A stretch of 15,747 nucleotides of DNA, taken from the NCBI GenBank assembly GCA_029856625.1, contig JAHKLG010000017.1:1-15747 (forward strand), written 5' to 3'. The position numbers and the translations under genes were made by a program. The notes beneath the pieces are model-generated. The model worked only from the letters and a program-made list of their open reading frames with translations, was not told the origin of the DNA and searched no databases. Within the stretch, counting starts at the first letter, position 1, and each line of letters starts with the position of its first letter. Below are positions 6,887 to 14,970 of the stretch, in pieces. Source of the stretch: Candidatus Njordarchaeota archaeon (GTDB lineage Archaea; Asgardarchaeota; Njordarchaeia; Njordarchaeales; Njordarchaeaceae).

Positions 6887-7299
6887 AATTATAATAAAGT
6901 CTTAAGCATCCAAGATGCGTAGTACGCACCTTAACGAGTGCATTTAAATTAAACGCACAATTAAAATACGGGTCGGACCAAGAAGCGGCGTCAAGCCTCA
7001 CACCTCGCACGTAGAGCCGTAAGAATCAGCTTACTTTTTAAAAATTTAACAATGATATCTTGAACTTATGTTCATTAAAATCTTGAGTGTTGTACCAGAT
7101 CATGACCCAACTAGTACTTATTCCTGAGGGGGACTCCCCCACTTTACCCAGTATTGAGTTCAGGAAGTCCGTTATTGGATCAACAGCGAATATTATTAAT
7201 CGACCAATCTGTCTATCAGAATCTCGTCATAAAAATAAGGAGAATGATGAATTACGAATTTTAGTTAGGAGTTATGATGGGGATGAAGAATATCCTCGA
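6887..7299. other. Intergenic region rich in inverted repeats
   Basis: This stretch lies between the PaREP1 gene and the membrane-protein operon. Positions 6906-6958 hold several small symmetric elements: GCATC-CAA-GATGC (6906-6918), TGCGTA-G-TACGCA (6916-6928), and two direct copies of CGCAC (6925-6929, 6954-6958) with GTGC at 6938-6941. A GC-rich block at 6967-7030 is described separately. From 7041 to 7299 the sequence is AT-rich with a plus-strand frame running into the membrane gene from the opposite side (7087-7362); it matches no family I recognise and overlaps a better gene, so it is not called. Confidence 0.3.
6966..7040 (+). ncRNA. Candidate small RNA, GC-rich island with promoter and T-run
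   Basis: A block much richer in G and C than its surroundings occupies about 6967-7030. On the plus strand an AT-rich box, TTTAAATTAAA at 6943-6953, lies some 20-25 bases before it, and a tttttaaaaattt tract (7035-7047) follows, as expected for an archaeal promoter and terminator. TACGG (6967-6971) can pair with CCGTA (7017-7021), closing the block; GCGGC (6985-6989) with GCCGT (7016-7020) is an alternative. The interior has no strong hairpin, and tRNA, C/D-box and H/ACA patterns were not found. The class and even the strand remain uncertain. Confidence 0.35.
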
Positions 7300-7731
7300 T
7301 TAACTTTTCTTAGGTTCTCCCTCTTTCTTTGGTTTTTCAACTGCTTTACTTATAGCGGATAATAATCCACTCAATAACGTTATTGAGATCACTAATATTA
7401 GCCAAAGACCCCAATCAACATAAAGCTCTGCGTAGCCCTGCTGAGACTGATATATGAACCAAGAGAACATGTTAAGTATCTTGTAAGAGTAGTACGCGGA
7501 TGCAGAGTATTTAATAAACGAGAATAGTGCTCCTGCTTTTCCAGGCGTTAGTCCATCAATTAATGTCAATACGGTAATTGAGCATCCTAAGATAATAATT
7601 GTTAACTCGTCAAATTTTGGAACGATTACGCCCATATTATAAACGGTTCTTACCGACATTATTGGTAGAATGACTAGGGAGACGAAAGTGGATAATACAC
7701 TAATTGATGTCCTAATACGACCCATAATCAT
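7300..7731 (-). CDS. Hypothetical polytopic membrane protein
   Basis: I do not recognise this 143-residue protein. It has hydrophobic segments at about 8-28, 44-62, 66-88 (weaker) and 108-127, so three or four membrane helices, and ends in a charged cytoplasmic tail (EKPKKEGEPKKS). No catalytic motif is seen. The first ATG (7729-7731) overlaps the stop of the upstream gene as ATGA; GAGGGA lies too close to that ATG but about 6 bases before the second ATG (7723-7725, residue 3), which may be the true start. It is the second gene of a two-gene operon with the N-anchored protein upstream, and the two probably form a membrane complex. Confidence 0.75.
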   Translation of the reverse strand: MIMGRIRTSISVLSTFVSLVILPIMSVRTVYNMGVIVPKFDELTIIILGCSITVLTLIDGLTPGKAGALFSFIKYSASAYYSYKILNMFSWFIYQSQQGYAELYVDWGLWLILVISITLLSGLLSAISKAVEKPKKEGEPKKS

Positions 7732-8198
7732 TCCCTCTGAAGTTCTGATCTACCAGCTATTCCAAAGCCCAAGAAATCGTAGTTATATTTACTGAACCAA
7801 AAGCGAATTATGAACTTTGAATAAAGAGTAATACTCCCATTAACCCACTGCTGAGCCACGGTTATCGGCAACGAGAGTTCGATAGTTATATTCTTTTCAC
7901 CACCTAATGGTATATATGGTATCAATTCACAATCTCTCGCATATTGATGGTTCTTCTCATCAATAATTACTATTGTGATATTTATTCTTGAGAGATCAAA
8001 GAAATAGCCTGGCACTCTAATGGTGATGGGTACTGAGATATTAACGTACTCAGTCCCTTGTACTGTAGATGATTTCCCAACGATTATGCCTTGACTAGCT
8101 AGATTATATGCGTCGTAACCTATTAGTGCGCTAAATATTGATAATGTGATGCTTAACAAATATACAATGATCTTCAATGTGATTCGCAATTTACTCAT
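7728..8198 (-). CDS. Hypothetical N-anchored extracytoplasmic protein
   Basis: Unrecognised 156-residue protein. Residues 8-30 form one hydrophobic helix preceded by basic residues (MSKLRITLK), a signal anchor or uncleaved signal peptide. The remainder is strand-rich with alternating hydrophobic residues and should lie outside the cell. It carries several N-glycosylation sequons (NIS, NIT twice, NGS), which fits an exposed surface domain in archaea. No cysteine pair or enzyme motif stands out. Start ATG at 8198 is preceded by GGGG about 8 bases upstream and a TATA-like TATTTAAATA near 8246-8256. It heads an operon and overlaps the downstream membrane-protein gene by 4 bases, suggesting a paired function at the envelope. 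Confidence 0.75.
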   Translation of the reverse strand: MSKLRITLKIIVYLLSITLSIFSALIGYDAYNLASQGIIVGKSSTVQGTEYVNISVPITIRVPGYFFDLSRINITIVIIDEKNHQYARDCELIPYIPLGGEKNITIELSLPITVAQQWVNGSITLYSKFIIRFWFSKYNYDFLGFGIAGRSELQRE

Positions 8199-8531
8199 TA
8201 CAAGCCCCTACGCTGTGAGATTCAAACAACAAAATTAGAAAATGATTATTTAAATATAGCGTAGCAAAAATGCTTCATCCACAAGGATTATATAGAATTA
8301 TTCTTGCATAGCTTTTATGGAGAATCCTTTTAAAGAAAAGATCTAATCTTGAGAAAAAATGTTGAATAGTTCGTAAGGATATTTGAGTAATTCTCATAGA
8401 GACGGAAAAATTATAAGTAGTGGATATTCAGGAATTCTTCTGGAAGTATGTCAATAGCCTAAAGTGGGAAGTGATATAAAATTTGATGCATGCATTAGAG
8501 ATATAATCTAGTTATAATGAGAGTTAACGCC
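8199..8531. other. Divergent intergenic region, promoters only
   Basis: About 330 AT-rich bases separate the minus-strand membrane operon from the plus-strand JAMM gene. The left edge carries the operon's TATA-like box (TATTTAAATA, about 8246-8256, minus strand). Near the right edge, gatataaaattt (8473-8484) and gagatataatc are possible TATA boxes for the JAMM gene, and ATGCATGCAT (8486-8495) between them is a perfect 10-base palindrome. No gene, RNA or repeat was recognised in the centre. Confidence 0.4.
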
Positions 8532-8544
8532 ATGGTTGTTGAGA

Positions 8545-8967
8545 ATGAATAAATATAATGTTCTTATTATTCCTAAGTCTTTTTTAGAAGAAATTGTTAA
8601 AAGAGCTAAAGAGAGTAGGATAGAGATTTGCGGCGTTCTTTTAGGGATTGCTGATAGGGAAGGTAGAGTTATCGTTAAGAAACTTTGGAAAGCTAGGAAT
8701 ATCAAGAATTCCCCCGTTCTCTTTGAGATCTATCCTGAAGATCTTTATAAGGCAGTAGTTCTGGGGGAGAAAGAAGGACTTGATATAGTGGCTCTATATC
8801 ATTCGCATCCTGCACCACCAGTGCCTTCGAATAGGGATATAGAGGGTATGAAGCTTTGGCCTGTTCCGTGGTTAATAGTTAGTTCCATTGACGGATCATA
8901 TGATTGCTTTGTCCTAGAGTTGGATAAGAATGTGATAAAGAGGGTGCGGGTAGTTGTCGGGGATTAA
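8545..8967 (+). CDS. JAMM/MPN+ domain metalloprotease
   Basis: Compact single-domain JAMM (MPN+) zinc isopeptidase, 140 residues from ATG 8545. The family's residues are visible: Glu27 in RIEICGVLLG, and the zinc motif HSHPAPPVPSNRD giving His86, His88, Ser95 and Asp98. The spacing between the second His and Ser is six residues, one fewer than the usual H-S-H-x7-S-x2-D. Archaeal relatives remove ubiquitin-like SAMP modifiers, and others process small sulphur carriers; no modifier, E1 or sulphur-transfer gene is in this window. The frame is also open to TTG 8536, and a six-codon upstream frame (ATG 8532 to TAA 8552) overlaps the start, so the start is uncertain by three codons. The stop is 7 bases from the end of the convergent STAND-TPR gene, so the two mRNAs may overlap at their 3' ends. 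Confidence 0.9.
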   Translation: MNKYNVLIIPKSFLEEIVKRAKESRIEICGVLLGIADREGRVIVKKLWKARNIKNSPVLFEIYPEDLYKAVVLGEKEGLDIVALYHSHPAPPVPSNRDIEGMKLWPVPWLIVSSIDGSYDCFVLELDKNVIKRVRVVVGD

Positions 8968-8974
8968 TTGGTGC

Positions 8975-11900
8975 TTAGGGAAGGGTGTTTACCCTATTAA
9001 GAAGGTCTCTATACTCCCCTTTGAGAGAAGGCTCGATTTTTCTATCACTTAGCACATATCGAATAATCTTCCTTAGTATTTTCTTATATTTCTGTATCCG
9101 AGCCCTATCTCCTATCTTAGCAAGGATTTTTATTCTCTCAAGTACTTCATTTATCTTCTCCTTTGTAGCCTCGTAATTGTGCAGGAAAGCATAAAGTCTT
9201 GCCTCTAATATTGTTGCATCACAGAGCATTCTCGTATGTGTTCTTTCATCTATTCTACTCTTGACTGATTCTATGATATTATAACACTCTTCTATGCAGG
9301 AACGCATAGTATCGACGTCTCCTTCCCCAAAATATCTCATAATAGCCTTCATTGTAAGGAGATCGAACCTAGCTAACGATATTGCGAGGAGTTTTTCTGG
9401 ATCTTCAGAATATTTCTCCTCCAAACTCTTTAATATCATGAGGGCCTCCTCTACATTGGCATATGCGTCACTGAATCTGGCCTTCTTCCATAGAGTATCC
9501 GATTTAAGTATTATTGTTCTCGAGAACGTTTTCAGAAGAGGAGAGAATTCCGTATCGGTATCTCTCAGCATAAGTTCTTTTAACTTTGTAGCAATTATCT
9601 GGAAGTCTTCGAGTAGTTCGGTAGCGAGCTCATTGAGTAAATGTTTCTTCATTTCCTCGGCAATATTTACATAGAAGTTAACTAGCTGTAGATCTTGCCA
9701 CTCTACTTCATCTAATAGCTCTCTCATCACTACTCGGTATCTCTTATAATACTCCTTCGTTAATTCCTTATCAACAAACATATTCATAATGCAAGCTTCC
9801 TGTAGCGCTCTAGAATAGTAGATCTTATACTTTCTTATTGGCATGATACTAACTAATTCCTCGCCACTCTGAACGGCTTCTCTGATAATTTTAGCCGCCT
9901 CCTCCTTTCTTCCTAGCTTATATAATGATCGAGCAATATTAGTTCTAGTCATAGTTATTAAGCCTAGTACATAACTATCCCTGGATTTCCCAAAATAGAA
10001 TGCCTTTAACGCATAATCAAGGGCTGTACGGAAATTTCCGTAGGCTACATCTAATTCACGCTGTTTCAGGTGAATCTTCCCTAAGTTATAAAAGAGTTGA
10101 GCATAAACCGTCAATAATAATGGATCAGTACTCTCCTCTACCCTTGTCCTTAAGAAACTAATTCCTCTCCAGAAAACCTCTTTCGCCTTTTCGAATTCCT
10201 TTAAATTACCAAGAGATTTTCCATGTATGACATACCCCCTGCCGACAAAGTAGTCTCGGAAATATTCCTCGCTCTTTTTAAGCTCTTCTAGAACTCTCTC
10301 AATGATCTGTATGGCTTCCTCAGATCTCTTCTCTTCTAGAAGTACATTAGCAATACCTATCTCAGCACATTTCTTCCAGAAGAAGGTCCCGTTTGAATTA
10401 CTCTGTGCTTCAAGTGCTTTACTGTACCAGTAGCGAGCTTCATCTAATTGATCTAATCTAATGTGAGCTTCCCCAAGCAATACGCTACTCTTAAGAAATG
10501 TCTCTCTATCTGCGGATTTTTCTGAAAGATCTACTGCCTCCCGTAATTTACTCTGTAAATTATCGTAATCACCAATTCTCAGAAACACCTCGCCCATAAG
10601 AGAATGTATCCGTGCTTTAAGGAATAACTCTCCCTCCCCCCGCAATTCCTCAACAAGTTTTAGGGCTTCCTCTAGCTTATCGAGAGCTCCATCATAGTCA
10701 TTCTTTAGAGTTCTTAAATAAGCATCCCTCAGGAATACTCTCGCATATCCCCTCAGAACTCTTGGATCATCTCCTATAGAGTTACGTATCTTTTGGAGGA
10801 GTTTGTAGCTATCGTCTAGGAGAGAATAAACGCTCTTCTCCTTTCCTAGAATATAATATGCCTCACTCAGTAGCTCTAAGGAATCTATAATATCATCCAA
10901 CTTGTCCACAGCCCTGAATTTGGAATAATCAAGATATAATCTATAAAACTCCATACTCGTCGTCAAAGCTGAGATCGAATCCTTTATCCTCCCAAGCTTA
11001 ATGTAGCATGCCCCTAATAACCTAAATACTTTCCCTAAACTGTTTAAAACACCAAGATAGTACCAACCAGAACGATTAATTATCTCTCTATACAACACTC
11101 CGGCTCTATCCAGATACTTAATAGAGTCATCAAACATATTCTTAGAATAAAGTCTCTCCCCAACATGTGCTGCTATTAAAGCTTTTCTGAACATTATAGT
11201 AGTGTCTAAATCTCTTTCATCACCAAGGCTGTACGCGAGAGCATTATTAGATAACCCTATAATTTCATCATTATTATTTATAATATTAACTAGTAGCGCT
11301 TGAGTAGATAAATAACACATGGCATCGATGAGGACCACTTTCTTCAATGCTAAGTAATGCTCTTTAATTTCCTTTAATAGTTCTCTCGCTTTATCCCTCT
11401 TGCCATCAATTAGGAACCTCTGAACAGCATTTAGGAGCAGCAACATATGCTCTCTTATTATTTTTTCTTTATCCTCATCGTTTTCTGCGAGCTCCATTCC
11501 TTGAGCATATAGAGTATTAGCTATTTCTAGTGCTTCCAGCCATTTCTCATCATTATACCTCATCATTAATCTACAAGCTTTAAGAGATTCTCTAATAATT
11601 TTTGGATCCTTAATACTAGCATACTCGATGACTCTTCTTAAGAATTTTTGACCAGTATCAATTTTCTTCTCTCTGAGCGATTTTGTGGCAAGGATGTTCA
11701 GGGCTCTTAGAAGATATAGAGGTCTTACATAGGGTGAATTTATTATGTCATCTATATAAATAATATTTAGATCGAGCATCTCATCGAGTAGTTGAGCTTT
11801 CAAAAGTCTTAATCCAGCCATACTATTTTGGGAGCTAAATATACCGAGATACGAAACATCTTCTAGTAACTCGAGCGCATCTATAAGATTACCATCTAAT

Positions 11901-13219
11901 ATCATACTTTCGAAATTTTTGAAGAGGAGATTTGCTCCCTCCTCTTCATTCATTCGGCTTACAAGGCTTATTAGATGGGCTAAATGTTTTATATCATTTG
12001 TTTTTTGATGGAGATTCTCGACTTTTGCAACAACTTTTTCAATGATAGTGCTTATTTTTTCTTCAGAAAAAATGTTCCATAATTCTTTTCTAAACATCAC
12101 TTGACTATAGAATGGATCATGGATTTCAATAAAGCTACTGAGGAGAATCTTTGGCAACAATTCTTCTTTATTGTTAAGCTCCGCCACGTTTACTAACACG
12201 TTAATATCAAAGACTCTTAATAAGTCGATTATCAGTAGAATATTGCTTGGTTCATCAGATAATTTGTCCCGTAACAACTTTCGAATTTCTTCATGCGAGT
12301 TAATGCCCACATTTTTAAGATCTAGTAGCTCCCATAGATCCAGTATATTAGCGATAAGTAAGGGATTTACTCTATCAGACTTAAATATTTCCTCCAAGCC
12401 CTCTAAAGTCTCAACGCCTCTCTTCCTTATATACTCCACTAATTCATTCTTTGTAAATCCTTCTAGAGAGATTTTTCTAACACTAGAGCCCTTTAGGGGC
12501 TCGCATAACTTATCTAACTTATTATTATCAGTTGAGGTAACGATAATAAGACTATTATTCAGAGCGTATAATAACCAAGAAAGAGGTGTGGGGTCATCTA
12601 AATTCTCAATGGAATCAATAATGAGTACTAGTGTTGTTTCTCTTTCCTTTAATTCTTCGTTAATGTCTTGAGCAATAGCTAATGGGAGCAAGTATACTAG
12701 TTTGAATATCTCTGGCTCTTTAAGTTCTTCTCTCAAATCTATCTGAAAGCTCCCAACATTTTTTCTGAGAACATAATAACTCTTTGGAAAAGATGCTAGT
12801 AAGTAGAGTTCTGGGAACATGGGTTCTTTGCTCAGAGGACAATCCAGAGCATTTTCTAACACTCTTCTTCTTATCTCATTCCATAATCCAATAAAGTTTG
12901 GTGTGTTAAAACCATATTTCTCAGAGATTTTTCTTTGAATTTTATGAAGTGCAGTAACCCATGATGAGCAGTTCTTCAGGTTAACATAAACATACAAAAT
13001 CCCCATTGGTTTTATTCTGGTCTCGGTCACAAAATGCACAAACCATGTCTTCCCAACACCAGGTGGGCCCATAATAGCTACTATCTTCTTCTTGCCCAAA
13101 GCTAAGAACTCATCGAAAACCTCATCAAAGGTTTTTAGTTCCTCCTTGTAACCAGTAAATAGGTCAAGTATCCTGCTAATGTAATTCTTAGGAAATTCGC
13201 TAAGGAAGGAAGTACTCAA
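8975..13219 (-). CDS. Giant STAND-type P-loop NTPase with TPR superhelix
   Basis: Protein of 1414 residues with an N-terminal signalling-type NTPase and a long helical-repeat region. After a short lead with FTGYKEEL (21-28, compare the FxGRExEL entry motif of STAND ATPases) come Walker A GPPGVGKT (51-58), Walker B LVLIIDSIENL (197-207, Asp202), a sensor-like LIIVTSTD (224-231), and VNPLLIANIL (285-294) at the place of the STAND GxP motif. About 330-440 is helical, then tetratricopeptide-like hairpins run from about 440 to beyond 1120, clearest at 727-760, 826-857, 870-940, 950-980, 991-1020 and 1042-1072, with further helices to the C-terminus. No DNA-binding, nuclease, protease or TIR effector domain is recognised and no membrane segment is seen. 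By family knowledge such proteins are switches that assemble when the repeats bind a trigger. The TTG start at 13219 is supported by GGAGGAG (minus strand, 13233-13227) 7 bases upstream. It could serve in defence, transcription control or complex assembly. Confidence 0.85.
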   Translation of the reverse strand: MSTSFLSEFPKNYISRILDLFTGYKEELKTFDEVFDEFLALGKKKIVAIMGPPGVGKTWFVHFVTETRIKPMGILYVYVNLKNCSSWVTALHKIQRKISEKYGFNTPNFIGLWNEIRRRVLENALDCPLSKEPMFPELYLLASFPKSYYVLRKNVGSFQIDLREELKEPEIFKLVYLLPLAIAQDINEELKERETTLVLIIDSIENLDDPTPLSWLLYALNNSLIIVTSTDNNKLDKLCEPLKGSSVRKISLEGFTKNELVEYIRKRGVETLEGLEEIFKSDRVNPLLIANILDLWELLDLKNVGINSHEEIRKLLRDKLSDEPSNILLIIDLLRVFDINVLVNVAELNNKEELLPKILLSSFIEIHDPFYSQVMFRKELWNIFSEEKISTIIEKVVAKVENLHQKTNDIKHLAHLISLVSRMNEEEGANLLFKNFESMILDGNLIDALELLEDVSYLGIFSSQNSMAGLRLLKAQLLDEMLDLNIIYIDDIINSPYVRPLYLLRALNILATKSLREKKIDTGQKFLRRVIEYASIKDPKIIRESLKACRLMMRYNDEKWLEALEIANTLYAQGMELAENDEDKEKIIREHMLLLLNAVQRFLIDGKRDKARELLKEIKEHYLALKKVVLIDAMCYLSTQALLVNIINNNDEIIGLSNNALAYSLGDERDLDTTIMFRKALIAAHVGERLYSKNMFDDSIKYLDRAGVLYREIINRSGWYYLGVLNSLGKVFRLLGACYIKLGRIKDSISALTTSMEFYRLYLDYSKFRAVDKLDDIIDSLELLSEAYYILGKEKSVYSLLDDSYKLLQKIRNSIGDDPRVLRGYARVFLRDAYLRTLKNDYDGALDKLEEALKLVEELRGEGELFLKARIHSLMGEVFLRIGDYDNLQSKLREAVDLSEKSADRETFLKSSVLLGEAHIRLDQLDEARYWYSKALEAQSNSNGTFFWKKCAEIGIANVLLEEKRSEEAIQIIERVLEELKKSEEYFRDYFVGRGYVIHGKSLGNLKEFEKAKEVFWRGISFLRTRVEESTDPLLLTVYAQLFYNLGKIHLKQRELDVAYGNFRTALDYALKAFYFGKSRDSYVLGLITMTRTNIARSLYKLGRKEEAAKIIREAVQSGEELVSIMPIRKYKIYYSRALQEACIMNMFVDKELTKEYYKRYRVVMRELLDEVEWQDLQLVNFYVNIAEEMKKHLLNELATELLEDFQIIATKLKELMLRDTDTEFSPLLKTFSRTIILKSDTLWKKARFSDAYANVEEALMILKSLEEKYSEDPEKLLAISLARFDLLTMKAIMRYFGEGDVDTMRSCIEECYNIIESVKSRIDERTHTRMLCDATILEARLYAFLHNYEATKEKINEVLERIKILAKIGDRARIQKYKKILRKIIRYVLSDRKIEPSLKGEYRDLLNRVNTLP

Positions 13220-13226
13220 GGTAGTT

Positions 13227-13317
13227 CTCCTCCTTTCCTAATCTAAGGTAGAAGTATCACAATTAATAGTTAAGGGGGAGATTATAAAATTTGAGCCTAA
13301 ATGTTGATATCCCCCTA
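13227..13317 (-). promoter_or_regulatory. STAND-TPR promoter: strong RBS and TATA-flanking inverted repeat
   Basis: GGAGGAG (minus strand, 13233-13227) is a strong ribosome site that fixes the TTG start. A minus-strand TATA-like AATTTTATAAT lies at about 13281-13292. It is framed by AAGGGGGAGAT (13272-13282) and ATATCCCCCTA (13307-13317), which are inverted copies matching at 9 of 11 positions and containing the only G5/C5 runs nearby. The arms sit on either side of the TATA box, a common place for a regulator. No regulator can be named. Confidence 0.45.
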
Positions 13318-13376
13318 CATACTTAGAAGGATAAAATCTTTTATCATAGGGAATTAAGGAAGAGAAAAAATGGGAG

Positions 13377-14714
13377 TTATAGTTTCGATAATGCATCAAT
13401 AACCGCGTTAATAATTGGATAGGAGGGAGGCGAGGGGGTCGATAGTGGGTGGGTTCCTATCTGCATATTTACTAATTTGGATGCCGTTGTTCCACTCTCA
13501 ATAATAATGCCACCAATATTAATCATTTCCGCAGCCGATAATCCTCCAGCGATTTCCCAACCTAAGATAACTTCTCCTCTTTTAGCAACAATACACTTGG
13601 CCATAACTAGGCTAGCTCCTGGTAATGTAGCAGGGTGCCTATCCATTCCCTCAGCATATCCAGTAACAATATCAAATCCTTTTTCTCTTGCTTCTCTCTC
13701 TATTAGCCCAGCTGTTCCAAGAACTAAACCCCTAATATTTGTTGAGAAGATCCCAATTGTCCCCCTCACTTGATTCACAACTTTAAGCTCAAAAAGATTC
13801 GCACCAGCTATTCTGGCTTCTGCCGTAGCTATTGACGCAAGCATCATTTTGATGGGTTCTCCCGTGAATAAGAATTTCTTCTCTGCACAGTCCCCAACAG
13901 CGAATATGTTTTTATCACTTGTTCTTAAGTATTCATCAACCCTTATGCAACCCGATTTCCCTATCTCAATACCGCTTTTTTGAGCTAAATCTACATTAGG
14001 AGCTGTTCCCGTGGCTAATATCACCAAATCCGTTCTTATTTCCTCACCCGTGGATAAGATTACCTTTTCGACCTTTCCCTGCCCTACAATTTTGTTTACC
14101 CTAGTATTCACATAGAATTTTACACCAATCTCCCTGAGTTTATTCTCCACTAATTCACAGAACTCTTCATCAAAATTTAAGTAAAGTAGATGCGGGAGAA
14201 TCTCTATCACATAGACGTCCTTTCCAGCCCTATTTAAATCGTCAGCGATTTCAACCCCTACAAATCCCCCTCCGATAACTACTATTCTATCTGCTTTCTC
14301 AGCAGCCTCAAGCAACTCCTCTAGATAGTCAGGATCTTTATAGATGGAGTAAACCCCCTTGAGGTTAACGCCCTTTATTGGTGGTGTAATAGGCTTGGCA
14401 CCAGTCGCTAATACGAGTTTATCGTATTCAAGAATTTTACCACTAGAGGTTTTCACTCTTCGCTTTTCCCTATCTATCCCAATTACTTCATCGATTAGAA
14501 TTTCAATTTCATTCTTTACTAATTGCTCATCAGAAATCTTTATCCTATCAACACTCTTTAGTGTCCCGAAGATGTATGGAATAGCACAAGGAATTATTGA
14601 ATTTCGTGTCTTTCTAATCAAGAGAATCTTCTTATCTGGATAATAACGCCTAGCAGTTAAAGCTGTAACACTACCTGCTGGTCCACCACCAATAATTATA
14701 GCATCATACTTCAC
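13377..14714 (-). CDS. FAD/NAD(P)H oxidoreductase, CoA-disulfide reductase type
   Basis: Flavoprotein of 445 residues with the two-nucleotide-domain disulfide reductase fold. Motifs: FAD site GGGPAG (9-14), single redox Cys43 in SIIPCAIPY, LATGA (102-106), NAD(P)H site IVVIGGGFVG (144-153), LATGTAPN (233-240), second FAD contact FAVGDCA (271-277), and the C-terminal dimerisation domain with QIGTHPLSTPSPPSYPI (418-434). A single active cysteine instead of CxxxxC places it with CoA-disulfide reductases, NAD(P)H oxidases and CoA-dependent sulphur reductases; which substrate it uses (CoA disulfide, polysulfide, peroxide or oxygen) is not decided by sequence. It works in cytoplasmic redox balance or sulphur metabolism. 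The start is GTG at 14714, behind a GTGATGAG ribosome site. It diverges from the MTH1-like Nudix gene, another oxidative-damage function. Confidence 0.92.
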   Translation of the reverse strand: MKYDAIIIGGGPAGSVTALTARRYYPDKKILLIRKTRNSIIPCAIPYIFGTLKSVDRIKISDEQLVKNEIEILIDEVIGIDREKRRVKTSSGKILEYDKLVLATGAKPITPPIKGVNLKGVYSIYKDPDYLEELLEAAEKADRIVVIGGGFVGVEIADDLNRAGKDVYVIEILPHLLYLNFDEEFCELVENKLREIGVKFYVNTRVNKIVGQGKVEKVILSTGEEIRTDLVILATGTAPNVDLAQKSGIEIGKSGCIRVDEYLRTSDKNIFAVGDCAEKKFLFTGEPIKMMLASIATAEARIAGANLFELKVVNQVRGTIGIFSTNIRGLVLGTAGLIEREAREKGFDIVTGYAEGMDRHPATLPGASLVMAKCIVAKRGEVILGWEIAGGLSAAEMINIGGIIIESGTTASKLVNMQIGTHPLSTPSPPSYPIINAVIDALSKL

Positions 14715-14743
14715 ATCTCATCACGCTTAAGAGAAGTCTTTTC

Positions 14744-14802
14744 AAGGATAATGAGATGGGTATTGATAATATTTATTGAATGTATAAGGAAGCATTATCC
14801 TT
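14744..14802 (-). promoter_or_regulatory. Inverted repeat flanking the oxidoreductase promoter
   Basis: AAGGATAATG (14744-14753) and CATTATCCTT (14793-14802) are perfect 10-base inverted copies separated by 39 bases. Between them, on the minus strand, is a TATA-like AATAAATATTATC (about 14766-14780); the left arm falls near the expected transcription start of the disulfide reductase. This layout suits a dimeric regulator or DNA loop. A thiol- or redox-responsive regulator would make sense but is not shown. Confidence 0.45.
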
Positions 14803-14970
14803 ATATATCTGCATGAAATCACCGATATCTCATATTAAAATGTGTGCCTAGAAAACGTCACTTGATAGAGCTAAAAACTTCCTAAGTAATTAAATGACCA
14901 TGACTGCGATTGTGTTAAAAATTTTAAGACGTTTTATCATTGGATTAAAAGTGTCATGGTGATTATTTTG

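Noticed and set aside
6906..6958. CRISPR-like or mobile-element ends from short repeats
   Set aside because: The repeats are only 5-6 bases, irregularly spaced, with no spacers, transposase or target duplication.
7087..7362. 91-codon plus-strand frame starting with TTG
   Set aside because: It runs into the opposite strand of a better-supported membrane-protein gene and has no recognised similarity or ribosome site.
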